From assembly GCA_018268785.1 (NCBI GenBank), contig JAFDVY010000002.1, positions 1 through 64,000 on the forward strand: 64,000 nucleotides of DNA, written 5' to 3'. Each line of letters starts with the position of its first letter. Positions within the stretch are counted from its first letter, which is position 1. A model generated the notes under the pieces. It did no database searches and was not told where the DNA came from. It saw only the letters and a list, made by a program, of their open reading frames with translations. Both the position numbers and the translations under genes were made by a program. Origin of the DNA: Acidobacteriota bacterium (GTDB taxonomy: Bacteria; Acidobacteriota; Terriglobia; Acidiferrales; UBA7541). Below, in pieces: positions 43,043 to 51,572 of this stretch.

Positions 43043-43496
43043 GCATAACTCTCTGGCGTAATCAGACGCGGATAGTTCTCCCCTCTTGATTCTCAGTCTG
43101 GCTCTCGAAACAGATTCTATAGCTTCTAAGTTCTGGCCTGCTTTGGCAGGCGGCTATTCAGCGTCCTCGGTGTGGTTCTTGCGATCCTTTCGGCTCTCTT
43201 ACTTTCCCTTCACCATGCTGTGCGCAAAAACACCCGGGTGCCACCCATTCGTCCAACCCCTCCGCTTGCCTCGCTCCTTCCTTACCTCTTTGCTTCGTTA
43301 CCTCGTTGCTTCTTTTCCTCAGGAATGAAATGATTATCCGGTTCACCCAGAGCGGATTTGCGGTTCAGCGGCCAGTCAACGCCACGCGAACGGCCTGCAT
43401 CAGACCTCTTCATTGGCCTGGGGATATCGGACATTGCGGTTTTGGAATGGCGCCTCGGCTCCCCGCCGTGCGCGCGGTTCAAGAGAGGGACGTTTC
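43043..43496. other. Intergenic region upstream of the TIG/PD40 lipoprotein gene
   Basis: About 450 bases without a convincing gene. It contains a CACCCGGGTG palindrome near 43224 and a long pyrimidine-rich run (about 43253-43322). No consensus promoter was identified. Confidence 0.35.
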
Positions 43497-45002
43497 ATGA
43501 AGCGGTTTGGGACAGCTTTGGCTGCTGTCGCGCTGGTGGCGCTTTGTGCCACAGCCGGCTGCAACGACTATGGCAACACCTTTCAAGGCAATACTGGGGC
43601 GCTGCTCACCTCTCTTTCGCCGGCAAACATCCCTGCTGTCGCGGCCGGTGGTCCCGATCTGACTCTCACTGTGATCGGGGCCGGCTTCGTCGCCAAGACT
43701 GTCGTCCAATGGGACGGGAAAAGTCTCGTGACAAACGTGACGCTGGACGTGAATAACAACGTCACAAAGGTGACCGCGACTGTCCCCGCGGCTTTGCTTG
43801 CCACCCCTGGGCGCCATTTCGTCAATACGCTCAATCCCTCCACAAACAAACAGGACAACGGCCTTTCCAACACTCTCGCGTTTATCGTCACCGTGCCGGC
43901 GAATCCGGCACCTGTGCTCACATCGATTTCGCCCACGATTGCGGCGCCCGGGAGCGGTGACGTGACCCTCACTGCCACCGGTTCCAGCTTCGTGAAGAAC
44001 ACCGCGACTGGATCCCCGGTGAATGGTTCCATAGTGCAGTGGAACACGGGCACATCAGTCACGCAGCTCAGCACTACGTTTGGGTCTGCAACCAGCCTGA
44101 CCGCAACTGTCCCGGCGAGTTTGCTCACGACGCAAGGTTGCGTGAGCGTGACCGTCTTTACCGGCCCGGCCGTCGATCCCAACAATCCGCAGGGAAATGG
44201 CGGTGGCGGTACAAGTTCATCGCAAACCTTCACGATTTCCACCATCGCGAATTTTTGCCCCGCAGCGTCGCAGTCGCAAGCGGCCTTGGCTGTCGCGGAA
44301 GAAACGCCAGCGGTCAGCGCTGACGGGCGCTTTGTCGCCTACACCGCCCAATCCGGAACTCATTCGCAAATCTTTCTTCGCGACACCTGCGAAGGCGCAG
44401 CGACAGATTGCAAGGCGCAAACAAATTTGCTTTCCGCCGCGCAAGACAGCACAGAAGGAAATGCGGACAGCCACAATCCCTCCATCAGTTCCGACGGGCG
44501 CTTCATCGCGTTCGGCTCCTCTGCGACGAACCTCGCTGCGGAAACCCCTGACGGTAAGCAGATTTTCCTGCGCGATACCTGCCACGGCGCTGCGTCCGGC
44601 TGCAAACCGCAAACGCAATTGGTTTCCGTGGATCCCAGCGGCCAACTGAGCGCAACCGACAATTTGTTGCCTTCGATTAGTTCCTCGGGACGGTTCATCG
44701 CGTTTCTGTCGGTGAAATCGTCAACGGCAAAAACTACTGCGGGGCAAATGAACAATGGCGTTCGCCAGGTTTTTGTTCGTGACACTTGCCTCGGCGCCCA
44801 GTCCGGCTGCACGCCAAGAACGATGCGTATCTCCACGCAGCCCGGAGATGAAAACACCGTCGGAGGAAAACCCGCCGGCCCCGCCGTCAGCGGCACGGGC
44901 GCTGCCGTCGGAATTACAGACAATCATTCCGCGACAAGGTTCACGCACTCGGTCACAATCGACGACCGCGTTTTTCTGGCCATCACAAAAAATCAAAATT
45001 AG
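43497..45002 (+). CDS. Surface lipoprotein with IPT/TIG and PD40-like repeats
   Basis: From the ATG with GAGAGGGA seven bases upstream the protein has 501 residues. A lipoprotein signal ends at the lipobox ATAGC (acylated C22). Two IPT/TIG Ig-like domains follow (about 32-125 and 130-245), both with the L-T-V-x-G-x-G-F / V-Q-W-N-G consensus. After that come three WD40-like beta-propeller blades of PD40 type, recognisable by repeated SADGRFVAY, SSDGRFIAF, SSSGRFIAF, each with QIFLRDTC and a Cys pair suggesting disulfides. A full propeller needs more blades, so it may be partial or oligomeric. Likely an outer-surface adhesion or polymer-binding protein. Confidence 0.8.
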   Translation: MKRFGTALAAVALVALCATAGCNDYGNTFQGNTGALLTSLSPANIPAVAAGGPDLTLTVIGAGFVAKTVVQWDGKSLVTNVTLDVNNNVTKVTATVPAALLATPGRHFVNTLNPSTNKQDNGLSNTLAFIVTVPANPAPVLTSISPTIAAPGSGDVTLTATGSSFVKNTATGSPVNGSIVQWNTGTSVTQLSTTFGSATSLTATVPASLLTTQGCVSVTVFTGPAVDPNNPQGNGGGGTSSSQTFTISTIANFCPAASQSQAALAVAEETPAVSADGRFVAYTAQSGTHSQIFLRDTCEGAATDCKAQTNLLSAAQDSTEGNADSHNPSISSDGRFIAFGSSATNLAAETPDGKQIFLRDTCHGAASGCKPQTQLVSVDPSGQLSATDNLLPSISSSGRFIAFLSVKSSTAKTTAGQMNNGVRQVFVRDTCLGAQSGCTPRTMRISTQPGDENTVGGKPAGPAVSGTGAAVGITDNHSATRFTHSVTIDDRVFLAITKNQN

Positions 45003-45011
45003 TTCTAGGAA

Positions 45012-45683
45012 TCAGGGCTGCGGCGGTTGCGATATAGACTGATCTGGCGGCGATTGTGCAGGCGCGGACGAATCCGCCGGAGCGGTCGTGGTAGCAGGCG
45101 ATGGAGAGGAAACTTCGTCCGGCTGGATCGCGCCGGGCTGGTCAAAACGAATCAGGGAAATTTGAACGCCGCGCGCGTTGGGAATCAGAGTAACGATTCT
45201 GGCAAGCCCGTTGCGATCCGCGGCAAATGCAACCGTCGACTCGGACACTTTAAGTTGCTTAAAAATCTCGGGCATGAGCGATTCGCCCGGCCCGCGGCGT
45301 TTGAATTCGGCCGTCAAATGCTCCTGGTACCAATGATCCACCAGGTCGGGATCGTCGTCAGCCTGATAGACCGTGCGTGTTATTCCGCTCTTCGCCTCTT
45401 GCGCTTCCTTGAGAGCTTCATGCTGGTCGGGAATGACGAGAGAGCCCGTTGGATAAACCGGCAGAATCGGCCCAATCTGTTTTTCTCGCTCGATGCGTAG
45501 GCTACCGAGCGGCGTGTGCATGGTCTTGCCGTCGTTGCTGGACACGAGACCCGCGCTGCGCATCACGCGCCCGGCGAGGAAAAAACTGCCGCCGAGCAGG
45601 ACACCCATTGCGCCGAACAAACCCACGGTCATCCAGAGCAGAGACTTGGAGGAATAGGAATTTCCGGTTACGCCATCGGCCAC
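45012..45683 (-). CDS. Single-pass membrane-anchored protein, hypothetical
   Basis: The GTG start is chosen for its GGGAGAAG ribosome binding site and gives 223 residues; a TTG 63 bases earlier is possible. One membrane helix (LLWMTVGLFGAMGVLLGGSFFLAG, about 15-38) is followed by an outside domain (about 60-185). That domain has YPTGSLVIPD, a YQADDDPDLVDHWYQEHL segment like those in proteins monitoring small-molecule or lipid ratios, and a Pro/Ser/Ala-rich tail. No family was recognised. It converges with the lipoprotein gene at a nine-base gap. Confidence 0.6.
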   Translation of the reverse strand: MADGVTGNSYSSKSLLWMTVGLFGAMGVLLGGSFFLAGRVMRSAGLVSSNDGKTMHTPLGSLRIEREKQIGPILPVYPTGSLVIPDQHEALKEAQEAKSGITRTVYQADDDPDLVDHWYQEHLTAEFKRRGPGESLMPEIFKQLKVSESTVAFAADRNGLARIVTLIPNARGVQISLIRFDQPGAIQPDEVSSPSPATTTAPADSSAPAQSPPDQSISQPPQP

Positions 45684-45996
45684 GACGCACTTCTCCCAGG
45701 CCTGCGGATTGCAGGGCCAAGAGTAAGTTTCGCAGATGTTTGACAAGCACGGGCGGGGCCGACAAGGGCCTGTGTTCTAGTAATTCCTGACCTTTAGGAC
45801 AGGCTCCGTTCTCTGAGAGAAAGATGCCGGCCGGAGGCAAGCTGTACAAAAATAAAGGCTTCCCATGCGAACTATCTGGAACTTACCGGGTTTGAAGTTG
45901 CCTTGCAGTTATCTCCTGCCACTCTCGCCGGATGCGCGTCGATAAACTTCCGACAGAACTCTCTCTTTTCTCCAACTTGTGATAGGGTTTCACCTC

Positions 45997-46224
45997 ATGA
46001 AGCGATTCATTCTGGTGCTCGGCATCCTCCTGATGCTCGCCGGCGTTGTCGGTCTGGTCCATCCCCGCTTCACATACAATTCTACCGAAGAAGTCGCCAA
46101 GCTCGGCCCCATGCAAGCCAATGTCACCCGCGAGAAAGCCGTCGAAATGCCCCTCGCTCTCTCCATCCTTCTTCTTGCCACGGGCATTGGCCTCGCCATC
46201 TTCGGCGTCAAAGGCAAATCGTAA
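45997..46224 (+). CDS. Small two-helix membrane protein (DUF3185-like)
   Basis: A 75-residue protein with two helices (about 4-22 and 51-69) separated by a polar loop (HPRFTYNSTEEVAKLG). The pattern, with V-G-L-V-H-P after the first helix and the basic C-terminus FGVKGKS, fits the DUF3185 group of unknown function. The ATG is chosen over an upstream in-frame GTG because GATAGGG is properly spaced from it. Confidence 0.65.
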   Translation: MKRFILVLGILLMLAGVVGLVHPRFTYNSTEEVAKLGPMQANVTREKAVEMPLALSILLLATGIGLAIFGVKGKS

Positions 46225-46299
46225 CTGCTTCAAATAGCCGGATGCCATTCCTCGGGCGATTTGTGCCGGGCATCTGCTTTTTCTTTATTCCGTGTAGTG

Positions 46300-46317
46300 G
46301 CCGGTCTTTAGACCGGC
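46300..46317. repeat. Perfect palindrome between DUF3185-like gene and lipA
   Basis: GCCGGTCT-TT-AGACCGGC, an eight-pair stem with a two-base loop, lies between two convergent genes. No T-run follows. It could serve as a weak two-way terminator or be a dispersed repeat. Confidence 0.45.
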
Positions 46318-46332
46318 TCTTCTCCGAAGCTC

Positions 46333-47253
46333 TTACTTAACCGCGTTTTCCGCCTGATCAAACGCGTGATAGGACGACCGCACCAGCGGGCCCGATTCGA
46401 CATGCTTAAATCCCATCCGCTCGCCGGCCACTTTGTATTCCGCAAATTCATCGGGATGCACATACCGCACAATCGGCAAATGTTCGCGCGTAGGCTGCAA
46501 ATATTGACCGAGCGTCAGAATGTCCGTGCCCTGTTCCGCTAGTTCATGCATCGTGGAAAGTACTTCGCTCTTTTCTTCGCCAAGTCCGAGCATCAATCCC
46601 GTTTTCGTCGGCACGTCGGGATGCGTCTGCTTGGCGCGTTTCAAGAGTTCCAGAGAGCGCTCGTAGACTGCGCCTTTGCGCACCTGGCGATAGAGCCGCG
46701 GCACGGTTTCCGTATTGTGATTCAGCACGTCAGGCTTCACGGAAAGCACCGTGTTCAGGTTGTCCCAATTCCCGCGAAAATCGGGAATTAAGACTTCCAC
46801 CTTGCAGCCGGGAACCCGATTCCGAATCTCGGTTATGGTCCGCGCAAAAATCGCGGAGCCACCATCGGCCTGGTCGTCGCGATTCACGCTGGTAACCACC
46901 GCATAGCGCAATCCCATCCGAGCCACAGCTTCAGCCACGCGGAGCGGCTCGTCTTCATCCGGCGGACCAACCGGTTTACCCGAAGGTACCGCGCAAAAAC
47001 CGCAAGCGCGCGTGCAGATGTCTCCCAGGATCATGAAGGTAGCCGTGCCATGCTCCCAGCACTCGCCCATGTTCGGGCAACGGGCGCTCTCGCACACCGT
47101 GTGCAGGTCCAGCGTCCGCATCGTGCGCTTCAATTCCTGGTACCGCTCCCCGCCAAAGAACTTCACGCGCAGCCAATCCGGCCGCGGATGAGCCCCCGGC
47201 GAAGGCACCATCGGCGCCTGCGGATTGGAGATGATGTTGAAAGGAGAGGCCAC
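46333..47253 (-). CDS. lipA: Lipoyl synthase
   Basis: Radical SAM enzyme that inserts two sulfurs into protein-bound octanoyl groups to make the lipoyl cofactor of 2-oxoacid dehydrogenases, such as the complex of SucA encoded in this window. Both clusters are present: auxiliary cysteines in [12 protein letters not shown] and the radical SAM cysteines in CTRACGFC. Downstream are [23 protein letters not shown] and [11 protein letters not shown]. The start is uncertain: GTG (VASPFNII, 306 residues) is given here, a TTG lies 48 bases upstream, and neither has a strong ribosome binding site. lipB is not nearby. Confidence 0.95.
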   Translation of the reverse strand: MASPFNIISNPQAPMVPSPGAHPRPDWLRVKFFGGERYQELKRTMRTLDLHTVCESARCPNMGECWEHGTATFMILGDICTRACGFCAVPSGKPVGPPDEDEPLRVAEAVARMGLRYAVVTSVNRDDQADGGSAIFARTITEIRNRVPGCKVEVLIPDFRGNWDNLNTVLSVKPDVLNHNTETVPRLYRQVRKGAVYERSLELLKRAKQTHPDVPTKTGLMLGLGEEKSEVLSTMHELAEQGTDILTLGQYLQPTREHLPIVRYVHPDEFAEYKVAGERMGFKHVESGPLVRSSYHAFDQAENAVK

Positions 47254-47319
47254 GGTTAGCTCTGAACCTTTAATTTTACGCTTGGTTGAGCATGGAGACA
47301 AATGATGCTAACTAAAGAA

Positions 47320-47664
47320 TTAAACCAAACCGAGACAGATGCGAACCTGCTCTTCGACACTTGCCATCGTTTGTGTGTATAGCGTTCCTAATGCTGGATA
47401 ACGAAGGAAGGATTTCTCTAAAGTGTTCACTTGGTCGCATTTGGCCCAGCAGTCAAAATGCAAATTGGCATCGCCTTTCTTGACAGGAACTCGGACACTG
47501 AAGTTTCTGTGTTGGACGGTTGTCAAAGGGACAAGGCAAACATCCAAAGCGAATTTGTTCAGCGCGTCAACGGAGAGAATGATGCCTGGGCGAGGTTTAT
47601 CTAGCTCAACAATATAGACCTCGCCCCGGCGGGGATACCAGTTGGCTGGAGGAGCTGCCATCAA
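47320..47664 (-). CDS. MazF/PemK-family toxin
   Basis: A 114-residue endoribonuclease toxin of the MazF fold: N-terminal RRGEVYIVELDKPRPGIILS (strand-loop with the catalytic Arg in KPRP), VCLVPLTTVQ (catalytic Thr region), CDQVNTLEKSFL, and C-terminal VEEQVRICLGL. These enzymes cut single-stranded mRNA at short motifs and slow growth. Its ATG overlaps the antitoxin stop by four bases, the standard antitoxin-first order. Confidence 0.88.
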   Translation of the reverse strand: MMAAPPANWYPRRGEVYIVELDKPRPGIILSVDALNKFALDVCLVPLTTVQHRNFSVRVPVKKGDANLHFDCWAKCDQVNTLEKSFLRYPALGTLYTQTMASVEEQVRICLGLV

Positions 47665-47897
47665 TCCCTGCCGAAAGTGCGGATGGAAGCTTTTTGCATC
47701 GCTTTGGACTCGGCCCGATTCGACTCGGAAACGGCGTAAAACTGCCTCGCTTCCGCTTCCAGCCTTTCGTGTTGCTCCTCAAGGATTGCGCGGCGCAACA
47801 ATTCGTTAACTCGATCGCTGGCGGAACGCTTGCCTTTGGTTTCCTCGACGTAGTTACTGATATCGGGCTCGATAGTAAAACTCTTAGAGAGTCTCAT
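47661..47897 (-). CDS. Ribbon-helix-helix antitoxin of the MazF pair
   Basis: A 78-residue protein with an N-terminal RHH motif (FTIEPDISNYVEETKGKRSASDRVNELLRRAI): a beta strand, then two helices, enough for dimeric DNA binding. The charged C-terminal half (about 42-78) would wrap and neutralise the toxin. It is directly preceded by a strong promoter, so autorepression is expected. Confidence 0.8.
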   Translation of the reverse strand: MRLSKSFTIEPDISNYVEETKGKRSASDRVNELLRRAILEEQHERLEAEARQFYAVSESNRAESKAMQKASIRTFGRD

Positions 47898-47918
47898 AGG
47901 TTGTCTCGTGTAATAGAT

Positions 47919-47947
47919 AAGATATAATATGCGATGTCTAATGTCAA
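47919..47947 (-). promoter_or_regulatory. Promoter of the MazF-type toxin-antitoxin operon
   Basis: TTGACA and TATCTT are 17 bases apart on the minus strand, 22 bases before the antitoxin ATG. The A+T-rich ATATTATATC overlap offers sites for RHH autorepression. Confidence 0.65.
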
Positions 47948-48420
47948 GAACGAGTTTGTACCTCGGACGCCCGGCTTTTCTTCGTCGCGAATCGCAGCAA
48001 CGCAGCTGAGCGGGGTTCTGCTCTGGATTGAGCCGGAGGATGGCCTCACCATTGCCCCGTTTGCAGAGGGCGCCAGCTTTCTCATCTCGTAATCGTTTCT
48101 AAATCAGTAACACATCATTTCAAAAAGTACAGCTGCACCAAATCCGTCACTTCGCTCAATTGTTTTCAATCAAAATTTGTTCTACGTTTTTGCATGAGTA
48201 TTCGATCTTCATCGCTTCCTGCCCGCTACCTCGTCATTCGCGCCGCCGCTGGCTGCCTTCCTTCAAAGCCAAACGCCGAACTCTTAACTCATTCCTTTTC
48301 ACACTCATCCAAACGCCTCATCCTGCAACCCTTTTCTTTTGATACTCATGCAAATGCCCCGGGGGTGGCATATGCCTTTACCCCTAATCTCTTCTCCAAA
48401 AACATACAAGGACAAGAAAA
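47948..48420. other. Intergenic region without a recognised gene
   Basis: About 470 bases. Short frames on both strands are not protein-like enough to call. Near 48357 there is a GGGGGTGGCA segment related to one near 43224 (opposite orientation). The last bases (ACAAGGACAAGAAAA) supply a weak ribosome binding site for the next gene. Confidence 0.35.
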
Positions 48421-48849
48421 ATGAACGTCGAAACCGCTAACTCCAATCCCAGCAACAACGCCGCCCGTTGCGCGCACCAATTCGAGAACGGCACTCGTTG
48501 CCGCCTTCCCGTGCTCGCTGCGGACTCCGCCTTCTGTCCGCGCCACGCCCGCCTCGGCCAGAATCAACCCGTCGAGGAAGACTTCCGCGAAAAACTCCTC
48601 AAGAACTCCCAGGATTTTCAAACCGCCCAAGGCATCAACTTCGCCCTCGGTAATCTCTATGACCTCGTCGCCCAAAACCGCATCTCCACCCGCCGCGCCG
48701 CCGTCCTCGCTTACATCAACAGCCTTCTTCTCCGAACCCTCCCTGCCATCGACTACGACCGCCAAAACAAAATCACGGACCCGCGTAAGACCTCCGCGCT
48801 CAATGACTCTTTTCTCGGAGACCTCGATCCAACAAAGAAACCGTCATGA
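48421..48849 (+). CDS. Hypothetical protein with N-terminal Cys/His zinc-knuckle-like motif
   Basis: A 142-residue protein. Residues 17-41 hold C-x-H-x6-G-T-R-C-R-x-P and F-C-x-R-H, a Cys2-His2-like arrangement that could bind zinc; it resembles short domains that mark basic nucleic-acid-binding bacterial proteins. The remainder is helical (about 50-115), with a segment NFALGNLYDLVAQNRISTRRAAVLAYINSLLLRT. No family name could be assigned. The helical half resembles proteins found repeatedly in acidobacterial genomes, so a lineage-specific family is likely. Confidence 0.65.
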   Translation: MNVETANSNPSNNAARCAHQFENGTRCRLPVLAADSAFCPRHARLGQNQPVEEDFREKLLKNSQDFQTAQGINFALGNLYDLVAQNRISTRRAAVLAYINSLLLRTLPAIDYDRQNKITDPRKTSALNDSFLGDLDPTKKPS

Positions 48850-48935
48850 ATCGAACATTCAACTTTGCCAAGGGAATGTGGACGGAAAGAAAATCAAAAT
48901 TGCAGGTGGCCGCAAATTGCGGCCGCCTCCGCAAA

Positions 48936-49211
48936 CTAAACCGGGCTGCGGGAGGAGCGAACGAAATCGCGGAGGACTGTTACGTTGGGACCGTACACGC
49001 CGATGCGGCCGGCATCCACGGGCAGCCCAAGTTTTTCCGCTTGTTCAAGATCCACGCCGGCGTCATCGAGTTCGGACAAACTAAAACCCTGCGCGGGCAG
49101 CACTCGATTCAGTCCCGTCGGATAAACAGGGCGCGGCGGGCGGTGACGGCGCCACGGGCGGCGCGCTATTTCGTAGAACTGCTGCCAATCGCGTTTGTGC
49201 CAAGTGGTCAT
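48936..49211 (-). CDS. Small protein with a ribosomal L13e-like helical motif
   Basis: A 91-residue basic protein. The C-terminal half, GFSLSELDDAGVDLEQAEKL followed by GLPVDAGRIGV, reproduces the G-F-(T/S)-L-x-E-L-x-x-A-G-(I/V)-x-x-x-x-A-x-x-(L/I)-G-(I/L)-x-V-D pattern of eukaryotic ribosomal protein L13e, which is also found in scattered bacterial proteins. The N-terminal half (RRPWRRHRPPRPVYP) is Arg/Pro-rich and RNA-binding-like. A longer frame on the opposite strand covers this region but has no protein-like features, so this strand is preferred. Confidence 0.6.
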   Translation of the reverse strand: MTTWHKRDWQQFYEIARRPWRRHRPPRPVYPTGLNRVLPAQGFSLSELDDAGVDLEQAEKLGLPVDAGRIGVYGPNVTVLRDFVRSSRSPV

Positions 49212-49553
49212 GCTGTTCTTCGCGTCTCGTCTTCTGCCTTATCTATGCCTTTGCTGCTACCACGTTGCTTCCTAGGCGTTGGATGCAGCAGGTACCAAAA
49301 AGGTTCATTGGCCTTGCAGCAGCTTTGCACCAACCCTGCCTTGCGGCGGGGAGCCACACGGGCCGCACTACTGGCGGAGACGATACGATATATTCCCGCC
49401 GCCAAGCTATTTTCCTCGCCTACTGTTTCAAACACGTTACGGGGGCATTTGTTGCGCGCTCCGAAGTGCGCTCCGCCTGGGCGGGGGCAGGCTCCGGCAG
49501 GTGGGTACGAAAACGGAGCTATGCTAGGCTGAGCTGAGTGGGACGCTGCAAGA
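49212..49553. other. Intergenic region upstream of thiI
   Basis: About 340 bases between the divergent L13e-like and thiI genes. The centre is G+C-rich with short inverted repeats (for example GCGCTCC..GTGCGCTCC near 49458). No consensus promoter or RNA gene was recognised. Confidence 0.35.
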
Positions 49554-50825
49554 ATGGAAACGCCGGCACACATTGTCGTTCATTATCACGAGCTCTGGCT
49601 GAAGCTCGGAAACCGGCATTTTTTTTTGCACCAGTTGCGGCGGGCGATGCAGAGAGCGCTGGAAGGAATTCGTGTGGCGCGGATTACTCAGCCTGGCGAC
49701 CGTTATTTGATCGAACTGGAAGATACGGCTGAGACCGAGCTGGCGATTCGCCGGCTGCAGCAGGTGTTTGGGATTTCGCACATCGCGGTAGCTCGCCGAG
49801 TGGATTGGAGCCACAGAAAATCCGAAGACATTTTGCCGCGACTTTTTGAAACGGCGTGGGAAGAAATTCGCACAGAGAAATTTGCCACGTTTGCGGTGCG
49901 CGCAAAGCGCAGCGACAAGCGTTTTCCGCACACGGGAATGTTCCTCGAGCGGGAAATCGGCGGGATGTTGTTCGACAAGCTGGAAGCCGAGGGACGCCAT
50001 CCAAAAGTGGATCTGGATCATCCCGATCTGACTTGCCGCATCGAAGTGACGCGCGGGCCTGTGCTCATCTATGCGCGCCGAATTGCGGGCCCGGGCGGAT
50101 TGCCAACAAGCACTGCCGGTCGGCTGACTTGTTTGCTGAGCGGCGGATTCGACTCCGCAGTCGCGGCATACAAAATGATGAAGCGCGGCGCGCACATGAG
50201 CTTCGTGCATTTCTGGGGCGGCGGCGCCGAGCCAGGCGAGAATTCCATGTACGTGGCGCGGCGGCTGGTTGAAAAGCTAACCCCGTGGCAAAGCACCGCA
50301 CACTTGTACCTGGTGCCTTTTGAGCCGTTGCAACGGCAAATTGTTGCGCGCGCGGATGAATCGCTGCGCACGCTGCTTTACCGGCGATTGATGCTGCGCA
50401 TTGCGGAACGAATCGCTCTGCGGGAAAAATCGAAAGGACTCGTGACAGGCGACAGCCTGGGACAAGTGGCTTCGCAAACCTTGCAGAATTTGCAATCGGT
50501 CGGCTCGATCGCGCGGCTGCCGATTTACCGGCCGCTCGCCGGCGACGACAAGCTCGAGATTCAAGGTCTCGCGGCGAAAATCGGGACGTATGAAATTTCT
50601 TCGGAGCGTTTCCACGATTGCTGCGCGATTTTTCAGCCGAAATCGCCGGCGCTGTTTGCAACCAGCGAGGAGCTCGACCAAGCCGAAGGACAATACGACG
50701 CACAGTCGCTGGTTGAAGAAGGATTGCGGGGTGTTTCGCTGGAGAGATTTCGTTACAGGCAGGGTTCCGTAGAAAGAAGCATGGCCAAACGCAGACCTAC
50801 GGTAGATCACCTTTCCAAGGGGTAA
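49554..50825 (+). CDS. thiI: tRNA 4-thiouridine synthase
   Basis: A 423-residue sulfurtransferase that adenylates U8 of tRNA and receives persulfide sulfur; it can also feed thiamine thiazole synthesis. Domains: N-terminal ferredoxin-like segment (HYHELWLKLGNRHFF), THUMP (about 75-180), and the PP-loop ATPase with LLSGGFDSAVAA at about residue 192. The segment HDCCAIFQPKSP near residue 358 supplies vicinal cysteines where short ThiI proteins have them. The rhodanese domain of E. coli ThiI is absent, which is usual outside Enterobacteria. Confidence 0.94.
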   Translation: METPAHIVVHYHELWLKLGNRHFFLHQLRRAMQRALEGIRVARITQPGDRYLIELEDTAETELAIRRLQQVFGISHIAVARRVDWSHRKSEDILPRLFETAWEEIRTEKFATFAVRAKRSDKRFPHTGMFLEREIGGMLFDKLEAEGRHPKVDLDHPDLTCRIEVTRGPVLIYARRIAGPGGLPTSTAGRLTCLLSGGFDSAVAAYKMMKRGAHMSFVHFWGGGAEPGENSMYVARRLVEKLTPWQSTAHLYLVPFEPLQRQIVARADESLRTLLYRRLMLRIAERIALREKSKGLVTGDSLGQVASQTLQNLQSVGSIARLPIYRPLAGDDKLEIQGLAAKIGTYEISSERFHDCCAIFQPKSPALFATSEELDQAEGQYDAQSLVEEGLRGVSLERFRYRQGSVERSMAKRRPTVDHLSKG

Positions 50826-50876
50826 GACAGGGCGAACCGGGCGGTCCGCCCTCCAAGAAGTCAAAGAGCGGACTGG

Positions 50877-51278
50877 CTACCAGCGATTGCCGCGGTCGCC
50901 TCTATCTCCGCGATCCCCGCGATCGCCGCCACGGCCACCCCCGCCGCCGCGACCACCGCCACCGCCGTGGCCGCCACGACCGCCGCCGTAACCGCCACGG
51001 CCACCGCCGCCACCCCCGCCGCCGCGTTCCGTTTGCGGCCGCGCTTCGTTGACCACGAGGTTGCGTCCGCCGAAATTTTGGCCGTTCATGGTGTTGACGG
51101 CGCGGTCGGCTTCTTCGTCATTGGAAATTTCGACGAAAGCGAAACCGCGCGATTGTCCCGTGAAACGATCGCGGATGAGGTTTACTGCGGAGGGATTGAC
51201 ACCCGCCTGCGAGAAAAATTCGTGCAGGCTATCCTCCGTCGCGGAAAACGGAAGATTACCAACGTAGAGCTTCTTCAC
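50877..51278 (-). CDS. RRM-type RNA-binding protein with glycine-rich tail
   Basis: A 133-residue protein: one RNA recognition motif (2-82) with RNP-2 KLYVGNL and RNP-1 RGFAFVEI, then a Gly/Arg tail (about 86-133) ending in four RGD-type repeats. The build equals that of cyanobacterial Rbp and plant glycine-rich cold-responsive proteins. It probably binds mRNA as a chaperone, with the tail aiding RNA contact or condensation. The tail DNA is a simple-repeat tract prone to length change. It converges with thiI. Confidence 0.93.
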   Translation of the reverse strand: MKKLYVGNLPFSATEDSLHEFFSQAGVNPSAVNLIRDRFTGQSRGFAFVEISNDEEADRAVNTMNGQNFGGRNLVVNEARPQTERGGGGGGGGRGGYGGGRGGHGGGGGRGGGGGRGGDRGDRGDRGDRGNRW

Positions 51279-51452
51279 TTACCGACTCCTTCTGCCCGGA
51301 ACTCACATACCAGTCGCGGAGCGCGCTGAAGAAACAGCAACCATCACGGGCAGACGACAAACGTATCCACCGCGGGGACGGACCTTGCTTCAGCGGTCAG
51401 TTGCATGGTCTCGGAAATTGACTGGTTTTGCAATGAATATTCTCCTAGCAAA

Positions 51453-51506
51453 GGGCGCTCGGAAAGGAAGAGGTTCTCCGTGCGAGGAGTGGAGAAGAGA
51501 GCGCCC
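51453..51506. promoter_or_regulatory. Two-tier stem-loop between RRM and acyl-CoA ligase genes
   Basis: An outer perfect stem GGGCGCTC/GAGCGCCC encloses an inner TTCTCC/GGAGAA stem. It lies in the divergent 294-base gap, 66 bases before the ligase ATG and 175 bases before the RRM ATG. It could be a leader element of either gene; no known riboswitch core was recognised. Confidence 0.4.
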
Positions 51507-51572
51507 GCGCCGAGTGCACCGCGCGGGAATTGGTGTTAGGATGCGCACAATTTTGGACCCACCGAGGTTTTG

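Noticed and set aside
48846-49532. A 228-residue plus-strand frame across the L13e-like gene
   Set aside because: It crosses an intergenic region and shows no domain, while the minus strand gives a recognisable motif.
33442-50851. The palindrome GGCGGACCGCC shared by 33443 (upstream of phoB) and 50840 (after thiI)
   Set aside because: Eleven G+C-rich palindromic bases recur easily by chance in this composition, and the flanks differ.
50877-51020. The repetitive G/C tract at the end of the RRM gene as a possible CRISPR or tandem-repeat array
   Set aside because: It encodes the Gly/Arg tail in frame, has no spacer-repeat structure, and is normal for such proteins.
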